NCBI RefSeq assembly: GCF_002252525.1
Contig: NZ_NNRM01000006.1
Coordinates: 294,790-358,789, forward strand
Length of the DNA stretch: 64,000 bases
DNA from: Brucella pseudogrignonensis
Lineage (GTDB): Bacteria; Pseudomonadota; Alphaproteobacteria; Rhizobiales; Rhizobiaceae
Reading direction: 5' to 3'
Within the stretch, counting starts at the first letter, position 1. Each line of letters opens with the position of its first letter. Made by a program: the position numbers and the translations under genes. A model generated the notes under the pieces. The model was not told the origin of the DNA, made no database searches, and saw nothing but the letters and a program-made list of their open reading frames with translations. Positions 55,062 to 62,982 of the stretch are shown in pieces.

Positions 55062-55094
55062 ATAAGAAAAGGCCCCGCTTACGCGGAGCCTTAT
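55062..55094 (-). terminator. terminator of ctrA
   Basis: Plus-strand arms AAGGCCCCGC (55069-55078) and GCGGAGCCTT (55083-55092). On the minus strand TTTTCTT follows. It lies about 45 bp after the ctrA stop. Confidence 0.8.
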
Positions 55095-55139
55095 TCAATC
55101 AGGTATTTCCAGCAGAACTGCTAAGCGCTTTAAAAACGC

Positions 55140-55841
55140 TTATGCGCTTTCACGCAGTTCTGTGCCATCTGGCTCGCGCAGCACATAGCCGCGACCCCAA
55201 ACGGTTTCGATGTAGCTCTGGCTGCCGGAAACGGCATCAAGCTTCTTGCGCAGCTTGCAGATAAACACGTCGATGATCTTCAGCTCAGGCTCGTCCATGC
55301 CGCCATAAAGGTGGTTGAGGAACATTTCCTTGGTGAGCGTCGTGCCCTTGCGGAGCGAAAGAAGCTCGAGCATCTGATATTCTTTGCCGGTCAGGTGAAC
55401 GCGCTGACCACCAACCTCAACCGTCTTGGCGTCGAGGTTAACAATCAGGTCGCCAGTGGTGATGACCGACTGGGCGTGGCCCTTGGAACGACGAACAATC
55501 GCATGAATACGGGCGATCAGCTCGTCCTTGTGGAACGGCTTCGTCATGTAGTCGTCTGCACCGAAGCCCAGACCGCGAACCTTGTCCTCAATGCCAGCCA
55601 TGCCGGAGAGGATAAGGATTGGCGTCTTGACCTTCGAAAGGCGCAAGGTACGCAGAACTTCATAACCGGACATGTCCGGCAAGTTCAGGTCCAGCAAGAT
55701 GATGTCGTAATCATAAAGCTTGCCGAGATCGATGCCTTCTTCACCCAGATCGGTGGTGTAGACATTGAAGCTCTCGGACTTCAGCATCAATTCAATGCTC
55801 TGTGCGATAGCACTGTCGTCTTCAATCAAAAGGACGCGCAT
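55140..55841 (-). CDS. ctrA: cell-cycle response regulator CtrA
   Basis: 233 residues. The receiver domain has the acidic pocket IEDD, the phosphoacceptor Asp51 in [17 protein letters not shown], and the switch Lys in [15 protein letters not shown] winged-helix DNA-binding domain follows ([52 protein letters not shown]). Master regulator of division, flagella and envelope genes that binds TTAA-N7-TTAA. Upstream GANTC sites suggest control by CcrM methylation. Confidence 0.97.
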   Translation of the reverse strand: MRVLLIEDDSAIAQSIELMLKSESFNVYTTDLGEEGIDLGKLYDYDIILLDLNLPDMSGYEVLRTLRLSKVKTPILILSGMAGIEDKVRGLGFGADDYMTKPFHKDELIARIHAIVRRSKGHAQSVITTGDLIVNLDAKTVEVGGQRVHLTGKEYQMLELLSLRKGTTLTKEMFLNHLYGGMDEPELKIIDVFICKLRKKLDAVSGSQSYIETVWGRGYVLREPDGTELRESA

Positions 55842-55942
55842 ATCTTATCCCCTTTCCGCCGCTGATCAGTTTTCCCTCACGGCAGCTGACGGAACTGTCG
55901 TTGCCTTAGCATGAAGGTGCCTGCAAATGGTTAACAAAATAT

Positions 55943-56075
55943 GATTCCGGTTGGCAAGTACAATTCTTTCCAGTTTAGAAAAAACTCTTATCCAACTGAA
56001 TCATATGTAATTATTCGACTCATTAGACCCTTATGAATCACATTAAGAAAACTTCCTAAGTGATTCATTTGACTC
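55943..56075. promoter_or_regulatory. cluster of six GANTC (CcrM) sites upstream of ctrA
   Basis: GANTC at 55943, 55998, 56017, 56035, 56062 and 56071, six in 133 bp where about 0.5 would be expected by chance. CcrM methylates GANTC, and in Caulobacter methylation state sets ctrA P1 activity. The region is AT-rich and starts 102 bp before the ctrA ATG. It lies within the 532-bp gap to the fliJ-like gene. Confidence 0.75.
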
Positions 56076-56109
56076 TAGCTTTCACCTGTTACTCAAAAAC
56101 CACACCAGA

Positions 56110-56124
56110 TTTACCGAGCCTTAA
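56110..56124. promoter_or_regulatory. CtrA-box-like site between ctrA and the fliJ-like gene
   Basis: TTTA-CCGAGCC-TTAA, one mismatch from consensus. Could autoregulate ctrA (269 bp) or act on fliJ (250 bp). Single-site evidence only. Confidence 0.4.
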
Positions 56125-56373
56125 TTCCTAACGCGTATGATTAACGTTGCCGGTAAAGGAATGGTTACCAAAAGGGCGAAATCTTAACTTTTTGTTTCGC
56201 TTATTGAGGCTGTTCTTAAAATTGGTGGCAGAGCTGAAGCCCTTAAAAGCCAGGCATTGCAACGGATTTCACGGCATATTGTGGGAAAACCGCCCGCATA
56301 TATGCCTGTTAATAAAGTCGGGGGGAACGCCCCAACGTTAAGAGAGCTGGTTGGTGTTCAAGGAGTATTGCGT

Positions 56374-56766
56374 ATGAAGCCACGTGAAAGCCTCGTCAGG
56401 CTGAAATTGTTCCAGGTGAAGGAAAAGCGCCGTCAGCTGGGCCAACTTGACTTGATGATCGGCGAGTTCGAGCGGATGGCCGGAGAACTCGACGCCCAGA
56501 TTCTATCGGAAGAAAAGAAGGCAGGCATCACTGACATCAATCATTTTGCCTATCCGACCTTCGCAAAGGCAGCGCGCCAGCGGCGCGATAACCTGTTTGG
56601 TTCGATTCGCGATCTGATGCAGCAGAAGGAAGGCGCCGAGGCCGAACTGGTTGTGGCTGAGGCTGACCTTGCGAAAGCCGAAGCACTGGAAGAGCGCGAC
56701 GGCGTAAAAGCCCCGCGTGATGTAGTGGAACGCCCGGTCAATCAGCGCCGCGCGATGATCGGCTAA
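56374..56766 (+). CDS. FliJ-like flagellar export chaperone
   Basis: 130 residues from ATG 56374 (MKPRESLVRLKLFQVKEKRR), with AAGGAG upstream. The open frame starts earlier at 56257 but lacks a ribosome site there. Almost wholly helical and charged (LDLMIGEFERMAGELDAQIL, ARQRRDNLFGSIRDLMQQKE, AELVVAEADLAKAEALEERD), typical of FliJ/YscO stalk proteins. No other flagellar gene is visible in the window, so it is an orphan beside ctrA. Confidence 0.75.
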   Translation: MKPRESLVRLKLFQVKEKRRQLGQLDLMIGEFERMAGELDAQILSEEKKAGITDINHFAYPTFAKAARQRRDNLFGSIRDLMQQKEGAEAELVVAEADLAKAEALEERDGVKAPRDVVERPVNQRRAMIG

Positions 56767-56859
56767 GATTACGAACTGCGAAGTCTCTGGATTTCGGAAA
56801 AATGAGGCGCGGCTTCTGCGGGGGAGCCGTGCCTTTCGTGTTTTTAGCCTTGGGGGCGC

Positions 56860-56900
56860 TAGAGCGCCATGCGCCCTTCCGGGCTCACAAAGGCGCTCTA
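56860..56900. repeat. short repeat module supplying the WYL gene stop codon
   Basis: 41 bp with perfect ends TAGAGCGCC and GGCGCTCTA. The middle has GCGCCC-TTCC-GGGC(T). Similar to the end of the repeat at 42102-42139. Bases 56898-56900 (CTA) are the TAG stop of the WYL regulator on the minus strand. Confidence 0.8.
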
Positions 56901-57575
56901 AAGCGTGAGCAGATAGTCCTCGAAGCGCTGCCCCTTCTGATGCCGAAACACCCGACCGGCAGTTTCAACATTACTGATGCGGTCGAGACGGAAATTCCGG
57001 AAATCGTTACGACTTTCACACCAACCTGTCAGCAGCCAGACCGCATCGAACATCGTTAAACCAAGTGGCCTTACAATACGCTCTGTGATGTTGTCTTTCA
57101 GATCAAGATATTCGAGCGTAACAACCACGCGATCACGAACCGCACGCCGTAGAAATGAAAGATGCAGGTTCGCCTTGCTGTGTTCCTCGGTCAGTTTCGA
57201 CACAGCCCTCAACGGCAGGTTCTTGTAACGATCCCCCGCCCCAGCCTGCATGGTTGAACTGATTTTTCCTGAAACGCGCTGCGCTGCGGCACCAAGATCG
57301 CCATCACCTCTGGCCATAACAAGCCTCACACCGAGCATAATGGCTTCCAGCTCATCCGCATCGAAGTGAAGCGGCGGCAAAAAGTAACCTTTCTCAAGCT
57401 GATAACCCAACCCGGCTTCACCTCTGACCGGCGCGCCCATTGCAACCAGCGTCGCCATATCGCGATAGATCGTGCGCGGTGACACTTCCAGCATATCGGC
57501 AAGCACCTCCGCCGAAACGGGTGTGGAAGCCGAACGAAGTCTATCGAGCAGAGAAAAGAGCCGCAGTGTTTTCAT
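56898..57575 (-). CDS. HTH/WYL-domain transcriptional regulator (YafY-type)
   Basis: 225 residues. N-terminal HTH (LFSLLDRLRSASTPVSAEVL, MLEVSPRTIYRDMATLVAMG), then the WYL ligand domain (RVVVTLEYLDLKDNITERIV, FDAVWLLTGWCESRNDFRNF). Such proteins bind small molecules or nucleic acid signals. It diverges from the ABM-like gene around a perfect inverted repeat that is its probable operator. Its TAG stop comes from a repeat end. Confidence 0.87.
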   Translation of the reverse strand: MKTLRLFSLLDRLRSASTPVSAEVLADMLEVSPRTIYRDMATLVAMGAPVRGEAGLGYQLEKGYFLPPLHFDADELEAIMLGVRLVMARGDGDLGAAAQRVSGKISSTMQAGAGDRYKNLPLRAVSKLTEEHSKANLHLSFLRRAVRDRVVVTLEYLDLKDNITERIVRPLGLTMFDAVWLLTGWCESRNDFRNFRLDRISNVETAGRVFRHQKGQRFEDYLLTL

Positions 57576-57595
57576 GCGCCAAGCCTATAGCACAC

Positions 57596-57616
57596 CCCTG
57601 ACAGGAACTGTCAGGG
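57596..57616. promoter_or_regulatory. inverted-repeat operator between the WYL regulator and the ABM-like gene
   Basis: CCCTGACAG-GAA-CTGTCAGGG, perfect 9-bp arms with a 3-bp centre, 20 bp from the WYL start and 42 bp from the TTG start of the ABM-like gene. Suits binding by the divergent WYL protein. Confidence 0.65.
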
Positions 57617-57658
57617 ACTCCGTGTATGTGCAGCACACCAAATACACAGGAGCTTTTC

Positions 57659-58255
57659 TTGAACACGCCATACTTCGAAATTGTAACATATAAGGTCAAC
57701 GACATAGCGAGCGCAGATAAGGAGCGCGAAAACGCACGCGAACAAATCTGTGCTCTTCCTGGCTTCATCTCTTGGGTGCCATTTAGCGGCATAACGCATG
57801 CGGGAGATCGTGTTGATCTCGTTTCCTGGTCCACGCTGGATGATGCGCTGGCTGCAGCATCGCTCGTTGGCACCGCACCAGAATTTGCCGCCTTTAGAGA
57901 AACGCTAAAAGAAATGGTATCGATAGGCCATTACCAAGCCCAGGCAGAGCCGCAGCAGCCGGTAACATCAGGCAACGGCATAGAACTCGGGCGCTTCCGA
58001 TTGAAAGCCGGCGTGGATGAACAAGCCATGCGAGACGCCTATACCGCGATGGTGAGCAACCACCTCTCGCATCAGTCGGGCTGGCTTGCACAGCATCTCG
58101 TAAAACTCGCTGATGGGACATTTGTCGATCTGGCCTTCGCCGATAATCAGACCACCGCCACCGAAATTTGTGCAAGCTGGCAAGGCAATGCAGATTGCGA
58201 TGCATTCCTGTCGCTGATTGATCCCGTCAGCATGGAATTCGGCACCATCGTTTGA
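57659..58255 (+). CDS. protein with two tandem ABM-like (dimeric alpha/beta barrel) domains
   Basis: 198 residues starting at TTG 57659 (LNTPYFEIVTYKVNDIASAD), with AGGAG at good distance. An upstream GTG frame lacks one. Residues about 5-95 and 110-195 look like a repeat of the antibiotic biosynthesis monooxygenase/ferredoxin-like fold (FEIVTYKV, PGFISWVPFSG; and ELGRFRLKAG, SGWLAQHLVKLADGTFVDLA). Enzymatic role unknown. Probably a target of the divergent WYL regulator. Confidence 0.7.
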   Translation: MNTPYFEIVTYKVNDIASADKERENAREQICALPGFISWVPFSGITHAGDRVDLVSWSTLDDALAAASLVGTAPEFAAFRETLKEMVSIGHYQAQAEPQQPVTSGNGIELGRFRLKAGVDEQAMRDAYTAMVSNHLSHQSGWLAQHLVKLADGTFVDLAFADNQTTATEICASWQGNADCDAFLSLIDPVSMEFGTIV

Positions 58256-58352
58256 TGGCACGAACCGCGTGAGTTTCTTCTCGCGCATATATGCCTTTGG
58301 GGGAAAAACGCGTTTGCATTCTCACCTTCGCTAGTTGTAGGGAAGAAGCGCG

Positions 58353-59459
58353 ATGCAAAAACCCGTCCCCCCCGGGCAAGAAAAGGCCCGCAATACGTTC
58401 ACGTTCAGCAATACACCGAAGCCAGTCCAGTGGGGCGTGCTGCTGATCGCCTCTGCCTTGCTGATCTTCCTCGGAGAAATGCTGGGATTACCCGCAGCTT
58501 TGCTGCTTGGCGCGATGCTGGGCGCCATCTTTCTCGCGTCTCGTGAGAGCACGATCAAGGTTCACAAGAATTTCTCCCTGCTCGCACAGGCAATCGTCGG
58601 CCTGTTGATCGCCCGTGCCATGACCGCTGAATTCTTCAGCAATATGGGACAACATCTGCCGATCATCCTGTTTTCGACGGGCTTCACGCTGCTCGCCAGC
58701 ACCACAATAGGCTATCTTCTGGCACGCTTTCGCGTTTTGCCCGGAACAACCGCCGTCTGGGGTGTCTCGCCGGGGGCTGCGACAGCAATCGTGCTCATGG
58801 CTGAATCCTTTGGGTCTGACGCACGCCTTATCGCCTTCATGCAATATTTGCGCGTAGTGCTGGTGGCAACCACTGCATCGCTTGTTGTCATGTTCACGGC
58901 CGATGTCGAAACAGTCGCTCCAGCGGCCGTAGAATGGTTTCCGACAATAAACTGGCATACGCTTGGCCCGACCCTCGCATTGATCGTCTGCGGCGCCTTT
59001 CTGGGCCAAATATCACGCATTCCAACCGGAGCGATGCTCGTACCGCTGGCGCTCGGTGCCTTGTTGCAGGATTTCGGCCTTATGGTCATTGATCTGCCGC
59101 CATGGCTGCTGGCTGCGAGCTATATATTCATCGGCTGGCGCATTGGCCTTGGCTTTACCCGCGCGATCATTGCACACGCTGCCCGCGCCTTTCCGGCTGT
59201 GCTCGCATCAGCGCTTATTCTGATTGCCGTTTGTGGCCTGTTCGGCATGACACTCGGCCATGTGCTGGACCTAGATCCACTCACCGCTTACCTCGCCACC
59301 AGCCCCGGCGGCGCAGATACCGTGGCCATTATCGCAGCATCGAGCAATGTCGATCTGCCATTCATCATCGCCATGCAAACCAGCCGCTTTTTCATCGTGC
59401 TGCTTGCTGGTCCGGCAATTGCCCGCTTCGTCGCCTCACGTATCGCGAAACGGCAATAA
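58353..59459 (+). CDS. AbrB-family (PF05145) membrane transporter
   Basis: 368 residues, about ten membrane helices in two repeats (each with GxxPGAxxxI-like motifs: TAVWGVSPGAATAIVLMAES and YLATSPGGADTVAIIAASSN). Related proteins have been described as ammonia or small-molecule exporters. The substrate here is unknown. GGGAAG precedes ATG. Confidence 0.8.
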   Translation: MQKPVPPGQEKARNTFTFSNTPKPVQWGVLLIASALLIFLGEMLGLPAALLLGAMLGAIFLASRESTIKVHKNFSLLAQAIVGLLIARAMTAEFFSNMGQHLPIILFSTGFTLLASTTIGYLLARFRVLPGTTAVWGVSPGAATAIVLMAESFGSDARLIAFMQYLRVVLVATTASLVVMFTADVETVAPAAVEWFPTINWHTLGPTLALIVCGAFLGQISRIPTGAMLVPLALGALLQDFGLMVIDLPPWLLAASYIFIGWRIGLGFTRAIIAHAARAFPAVLASALILIAVCGLFGMTLGHVLDLDPLTAYLATSPGGADTVAIIAASSNVDLPFIIAMQTSRFFIVLLAGPAIARFVASRIAKRQ

Positions 59460-59462
59460 TAT

Positions 59463-59494
59463 AAAGAAAGCCCGACTTTCGCCGGGCTTTTCTC
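59463..59494 (+). terminator. bidirectional terminator between the AbrB and aminotransferase genes
   Basis: AAAGCCCG (59467-59474) and CGGGCTTT (59483-59490), then TCTC. Convergent genes on both sides. Confidence 0.8.
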
Positions 59495-59513
59495 AATCAC
59501 TGGTAAATCAGGC

Positions 59514-60632
59514 TTACTTGCCGTGGAAACCACGGATCGCGCCGATGATCTTGTCCTGATCTTCTTCCGAAAGGTAAGGATGCATCGGCAGGCTGAGAAT
59601 GCGCGCAGGCAGCGCTTCCGAAACAGGCAGACCGCCGGGTGCAATCGGATAATGCTTGTATGCCGTCTGCAGATGCAAAGGCTTCACATAGTAGATGACC
59701 GATGGAACGCCGGCTGCCTGAAGATGTGCCTTCAGACCATCGCGGTTTTCGCTTTCAATCGAATACTGTGCCCAGGCCGAACGATTGCCAGCAGGCAGAC
59801 CCGGAACCTTGACCACATCCTTGAGCAGCTCATTGTAGCGCTTGGCAATACGGTCGCGCGCTTCCATTTCGTCTTCAAGGATCGCCAGCTTTTCCAAAAG
59901 AATAGCTGCCTGGATGGTGTCGAGACGCGAGTTGAGACCGATGCGAACATTGTCATACTGCGTTTCGCCCTTGCCGTGAAACAGAACGGAACGCAGCGTG
60001 TCGGCCAGTTCGGCATCGTTGGTGAACATTGCACCGCCGTCGCCATAGCAGCCGAGCGGCTTGGCAGGGTAAAAGCTCGTTGCACCGACATGGCCGAAAG
60101 CACCGCACATGACGTTGTCGCGCTTGCCGCCAATCGACTGAGCCGCGTCTTCGATCACAAACAGGTTTTCGCGATCAGCAACTGCGGTGATGCGGTTGTA
60201 ATCGGCAGCAAGACCAAACAGATCGACAGGAATGATTGCCTTTGGCTCAAGACGACCTTCCTTGCGGACAGCAGCAATGGCAGCTTCAAGCTGTTCGATA
60301 TTCATGTTGTAGGTGTCGGCATCGACATCGACGAAAACCGGCTCTGCACCAACAAGCGCAACAACTTCAGCAGTCGCTGCAAACGTGAACGACGGAACGA
60401 AAACTGCATGGCCCGGGCCGATGCCGCGCGCCATCAAAGGCATCTGCAAGGCGTCGGTGCCGTTGGCGCAGGCGATCACATGCTCCACGCCCAGATATTC
60501 ACCGAGCTTCTTTTCGAACTCAGCCACTTCAGGACCGAGAATGTAACGGCCTTCCGCAACAACCTTGGAAACGGCGGCATTAAGACGGTCTTCGATACGC
60601 GCGCGTTGCGCTCCAAGATCAATGAACTGCAT
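59514..60632 (-). CDS. DegT/DnrJ/EryC1-family nucleotide-sugar aminotransferase
   Basis: 372 residues. PLP-dependent. The Schiff-base Lys is in SFYPAKPLGCYGDGG, with IEDAAQSIGGKRD before it. MQFIDLGAQRARIEDRLNAA and VIACANGTDALQMPLMARGI are typical of the WbpE/WlbC group that makes 3-amino sugars from 3-keto nucleotide sugars. It pairs with the Gfo/Idh dehydrogenase upstream (WbpB/WlbA-like). Product probably enters a surface polysaccharide. Confidence 0.88.
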   Translation of the reverse strand: MQFIDLGAQRARIEDRLNAAVSKVVAEGRYILGPEVAEFEKKLGEYLGVEHVIACANGTDALQMPLMARGIGPGHAVFVPSFTFAATAEVVALVGAEPVFVDVDADTYNMNIEQLEAAIAAVRKEGRLEPKAIIPVDLFGLAADYNRITAVADRENLFVIEDAAQSIGGKRDNVMCGAFGHVGATSFYPAKPLGCYGDGGAMFTNDAELADTLRSVLFHGKGETQYDNVRIGLNSRLDTIQAAILLEKLAILEDEMEARDRIAKRYNELLKDVVKVPGLPAGNRSAWAQYSIESENRDGLKAHLQAAGVPSVIYYVKPLHLQTAYKHYPIAPGGLPVSEALPARILSLPMHPYLSEEDQDKIIGAIRGFHGK

Positions 60633-60783
60633 GTTGGCTCCAATTTATCTGGTTTACTGAGAATGCTCAGCGAATCCACGACAATTCTCTTATTCCTTCG
60701 CGCCCCGCCCTGCCATGGGTGGAGCGTTCAAAGTTTTGCTATTCCCGTAACACCGCTTGACAGAAATTTCCGTCAAGTGCGTG

Positions 60784-61740
60784 TTATCTGGAATGACTGA
60801 CCGATCCTTCGGTCAGAATGCGCAATACGTTGATTGCTTCCTGCCCATCAGTGCGCGGATTTTCGCGCGTTTCGATGCAGTGCAGGAAATGCTGCAACTC
60901 GCGTGTCAGCGGCATTCCTTCTTCGACGGGGATATAGATCGGATCGACCGATTTGAAAGCCCACTGATCATTCTCACGCCATACTTCGTGCTTGTAGAAT
61001 GCAAGCTTGCGATCCCAGGGCTCGGCATCGTCAAAGACAAGCATACCCTTGGTTCCCGTCACACTCAGGCGGCGCTCACGATAGGAGTTCATTCGGGAAG
61101 CGAAGAGATGGCCGCGAATGCCGCTCGGGAATTCGAGATGCACATGCGCAAAATCGCTGATCTTGTCGATGATCGCCGTGCCTTCTCCGCGAACAGCTGA
61201 CGGCTCTTCGCCAGTGATGGCGAGGATCATCGAAAGGTCGTGCGGAGCAAGATCCCAAAGCGCATCGAACTTGTCGTGGAATTTTCCGAAACCGACGCGG
61301 TGCGAATGCACATAGCGAATATCGCCGAGCTCTCCGCCCTTCACCATTTCGAGCAGCTTCTCAAATGCCGGATGGAAGCGCAGAATATGCCCGACCATGA
61401 ACACGCGACCATTTTCGCGTGCAGCCGCAACTTCTGCTTCCGCATCGGCAACTTCCAGCGCGATAGGCTTTTCAACCAGAACGTCTTTGCCGTTTTTCAC
61501 TGCTTCAATCGCATATTGCGCATGAAACTGCGCAGGCAGCGCCAAAACGATGCCATCAATATCGGGATGGGAGAAGAGTTCATCGACCGGAATGTTGGGA
61601 ACACCGAACTCAGAAGCGAATCGTTCCGCATTCTGTGGATTGGCGTCAGAAACACCCTGAAGGACACCGAGCCCCTTCAAGGTACGAATATGGTTGCCGC
61701 CCCAATAGCCACAACCCAAAACCGCAATACGAGGTGCCAT
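60784..61740 (-). CDS. Gfo/Idh/MocA-family dehydrogenase (WlbA/WbpB-like)
   Basis: 318 residues. N-terminal Rossmann site AVLGCGYWGGNHIRTLKGLG, then the family motif VEKPIALEVADAEAEV and the active-site region DLAPHDLSMILAITG. In the WlbA/WbpB group it oxidises a UDP-amino-uronate at C3, giving the substrate for the aminotransferase downstream. A 151-bp gap lies between them. An acetyltransferase of the pathway is not seen. Confidence 0.85.
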   Translation of the reverse strand: MAPRIAVLGCGYWGGNHIRTLKGLGVLQGVSDANPQNAERFASEFGVPNIPVDELFSHPDIDGIVLALPAQFHAQYAIEAVKNGKDVLVEKPIALEVADAEAEVAAARENGRVFMVGHILRFHPAFEKLLEMVKGGELGDIRYVHSHRVGFGKFHDKFDALWDLAPHDLSMILAITGEEPSAVRGEGTAIIDKISDFAHVHLEFPSGIRGHLFASRMNSYRERRLSVTGTKGMLVFDDAEPWDRKLAFYKHEVWRENDQWAFKSVDPIYIPVEEGMPLTRELQHFLHCIETRENPRTDGQEAINVLRILTEGSVSHSR

Positions 61741-61819
61741 AAAACTAAGCCTTTGCTTTCCGCTAGTTACTTATCTACGCAAAACGTGGAAAACAAGACG
61801 AAAGCTATGCGAAGAGTGC

Positions 61820-61848
61820 TTGACAGGGTCCCGTTCCCCACATATACC
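61820..61848 (+). promoter_or_regulatory. promoter of tRNA-Met
   Basis: TTGACA, exactly 17 bp, TATACC. Start expected near 61855, about 65 nt before the tRNA. Confidence 0.75.
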
Positions 61849-61919
61849 GCCGCCATTCCTTGCGAAATCATTCGTTCAAAACACTGGAAACGGTGGTGAA
61901 CAGAGTTCGCAGAAAACGT

Positions 61920-61996
61920 GGCGGAGTAGCTCAGTAGGTTAGAGCAGAGGAATCATAATCCTTGTGTCGGCGGTTCGAATCCGTCCTCCGCTACCA
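61920..61996 (+). tRNA. tRNA-Met (CAT), elongator type
   Basis: 77 nt with encoded CCA. Acceptor GGCGGAG pairs with CTCCGCT (one G-U), D-stem GCTC/GAGC, anticodon loop ATCATAA with CAT, T-arm GGCGG-TTCGAAT-CCGTC. The body matches alphaproteobacterial elongator tRNA-Met rather than the lysidine-modified tRNA-Ile. A weak hairpin (61998-62011) may end the transcript. Confidence 0.95.
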
Positions 61997-62049
61997 TCAC
62001 TTCAAAGTGAAGTAACTTTCTCCCGACAAAACAAATTGATTTCCTAAAG

Positions 62050-62967
62050 CTACAACTGCTTTGCGCAGGTCGCTGCTTGTTTCAGGCCGATATCGTCACG
62101 CAGTTTATGGTATTGCGGCGGAAAAGCGCCGTAAGTCATAAGCTGTGCGGAATATCCATTCCCAGTCAACAAATCGACAAAACGGCGCTGCAAAACAAAT
62201 GGCGCAACGCGATCCCTCGGATTTCCAATCACAATAATCTTCAGCTGCGGATTTCGTACGAATCCACGGATATGTTCCATCGGATCATAGGGCGTAGGCA
62301 GTCCCGTTGTGTCACGTCCGGGCCGTTGCTTCAGCCCGGATTCAGCACGCAACATCTGCGCACGTTCCAGAAGGCCGAATGCACCCGACGTCAACACCGC
62401 ACAAGATACATCATTGCGCCCAAGTGTGAGCAAAGCTGCAGCCGCAGTTGCACCGCCGCTATGCCCCATCAGCACAAACTGCTGGATGTTGTATCGCTGT
62501 TTGATTGCATCCAGCGCAGAATTCAGCGCCAGGAATTCGGGCGCCTGTCGTCTCCGCAAGTGGTTGCCGGTTGAACCGAAAGTTCCGGGCCGCTCCAGCA
62601 CGATGACAGGAACATCGATCACCTGCGCTGTTCGTTCCGCGCGGCCTTTCTGCGCTTTCACCGTATTGTCGGGAATATCTGCCGGCTTGCGTTTCACCCA
62701 GCCAACGGTATCGCCGCGCAGCAGAACAATGACCACCGGCGCATCCTTGATGGTGCCGCCTGAGAAAAAGCGGATACAATCCTGCCCGCCTGCATATTCC
62801 GCCCAGACTGCATCATCTGTTTTCTGGCAGGTCGCAAAATCAGGCTTGAGGCTCCACTGCAGCAGCTCGGCTCTGGCACCATCGATGGTTAAGATAATCA
62901 GCATCAGGCCCAGCGAAATCACCCATTCACAGCTGAACCGGCGACTTTCGCGAACCATTTTCCACAT
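62050..62967 (-). CDS. secreted alpha/beta hydrolase
   Basis: 305 residues. An N-terminal signal/anchor (VISLGLMLIILTIDGARAEL). The nucleophile elbow is GHSGGATAAAALL and a His lies near the C-terminus (FPPQYHKLRDD). Cys pairs (ATCQKTDD, QDCIRF, VSCAVL, ATCAKQL) could form disulfides, fitting the periplasm. Substrate unknown. It starts 15 bp after the HlyD gene on the same strand, so export and hydrolysis may be linked. Confidence 0.78.
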   Translation of the reverse strand: MWKMVRESRRFSCEWVISLGLMLIILTIDGARAELLQWSLKPDFATCQKTDDAVWAEYAGGQDCIRFFSGGTIKDAPVVIVLLRGDTVGWVKRKPADIPDNTVKAQKGRAERTAQVIDVPVIVLERPGTFGSTGNHLRRRQAPEFLALNSALDAIKQRYNIQQFVLMGHSGGATAAAALLTLGRNDVSCAVLTSGAFGLLERAQMLRAESGLKQRPGRDTTGLPTPYDPMEHIRGFVRNPQLKIIVIGNPRDRVAPFVLQRRFVDLLTGNGYSAQLMTYGAFPPQYHKLRDDIGLKQAATCAKQL

Positions 62968-62982
62968 GGCGCCACCTGGTCC

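Noticed and set aside
56147-56341. 64-codon plus-strand frame between ctrA and fliJ
   Set aside because: No ribosome site and no recognisable protein. It lies in regulatory DNA in front of fliJ.
59523-60800. A 425-codon open frame on the plus strand over the aminotransferase gene
   Set aside because: Antisense shadow of a clear PLP-dependent aminotransferase. Cys/His/Arg-rich composition typical of chance frames.
61920-61996. tRNA-Ile with lysidine (CAT anticodon) instead of tRNA-Met
   Set aside because: Acceptor and anticodon stems match alphaproteobacterial elongator tRNA-Met, not the tRNA-Ile2 pattern.
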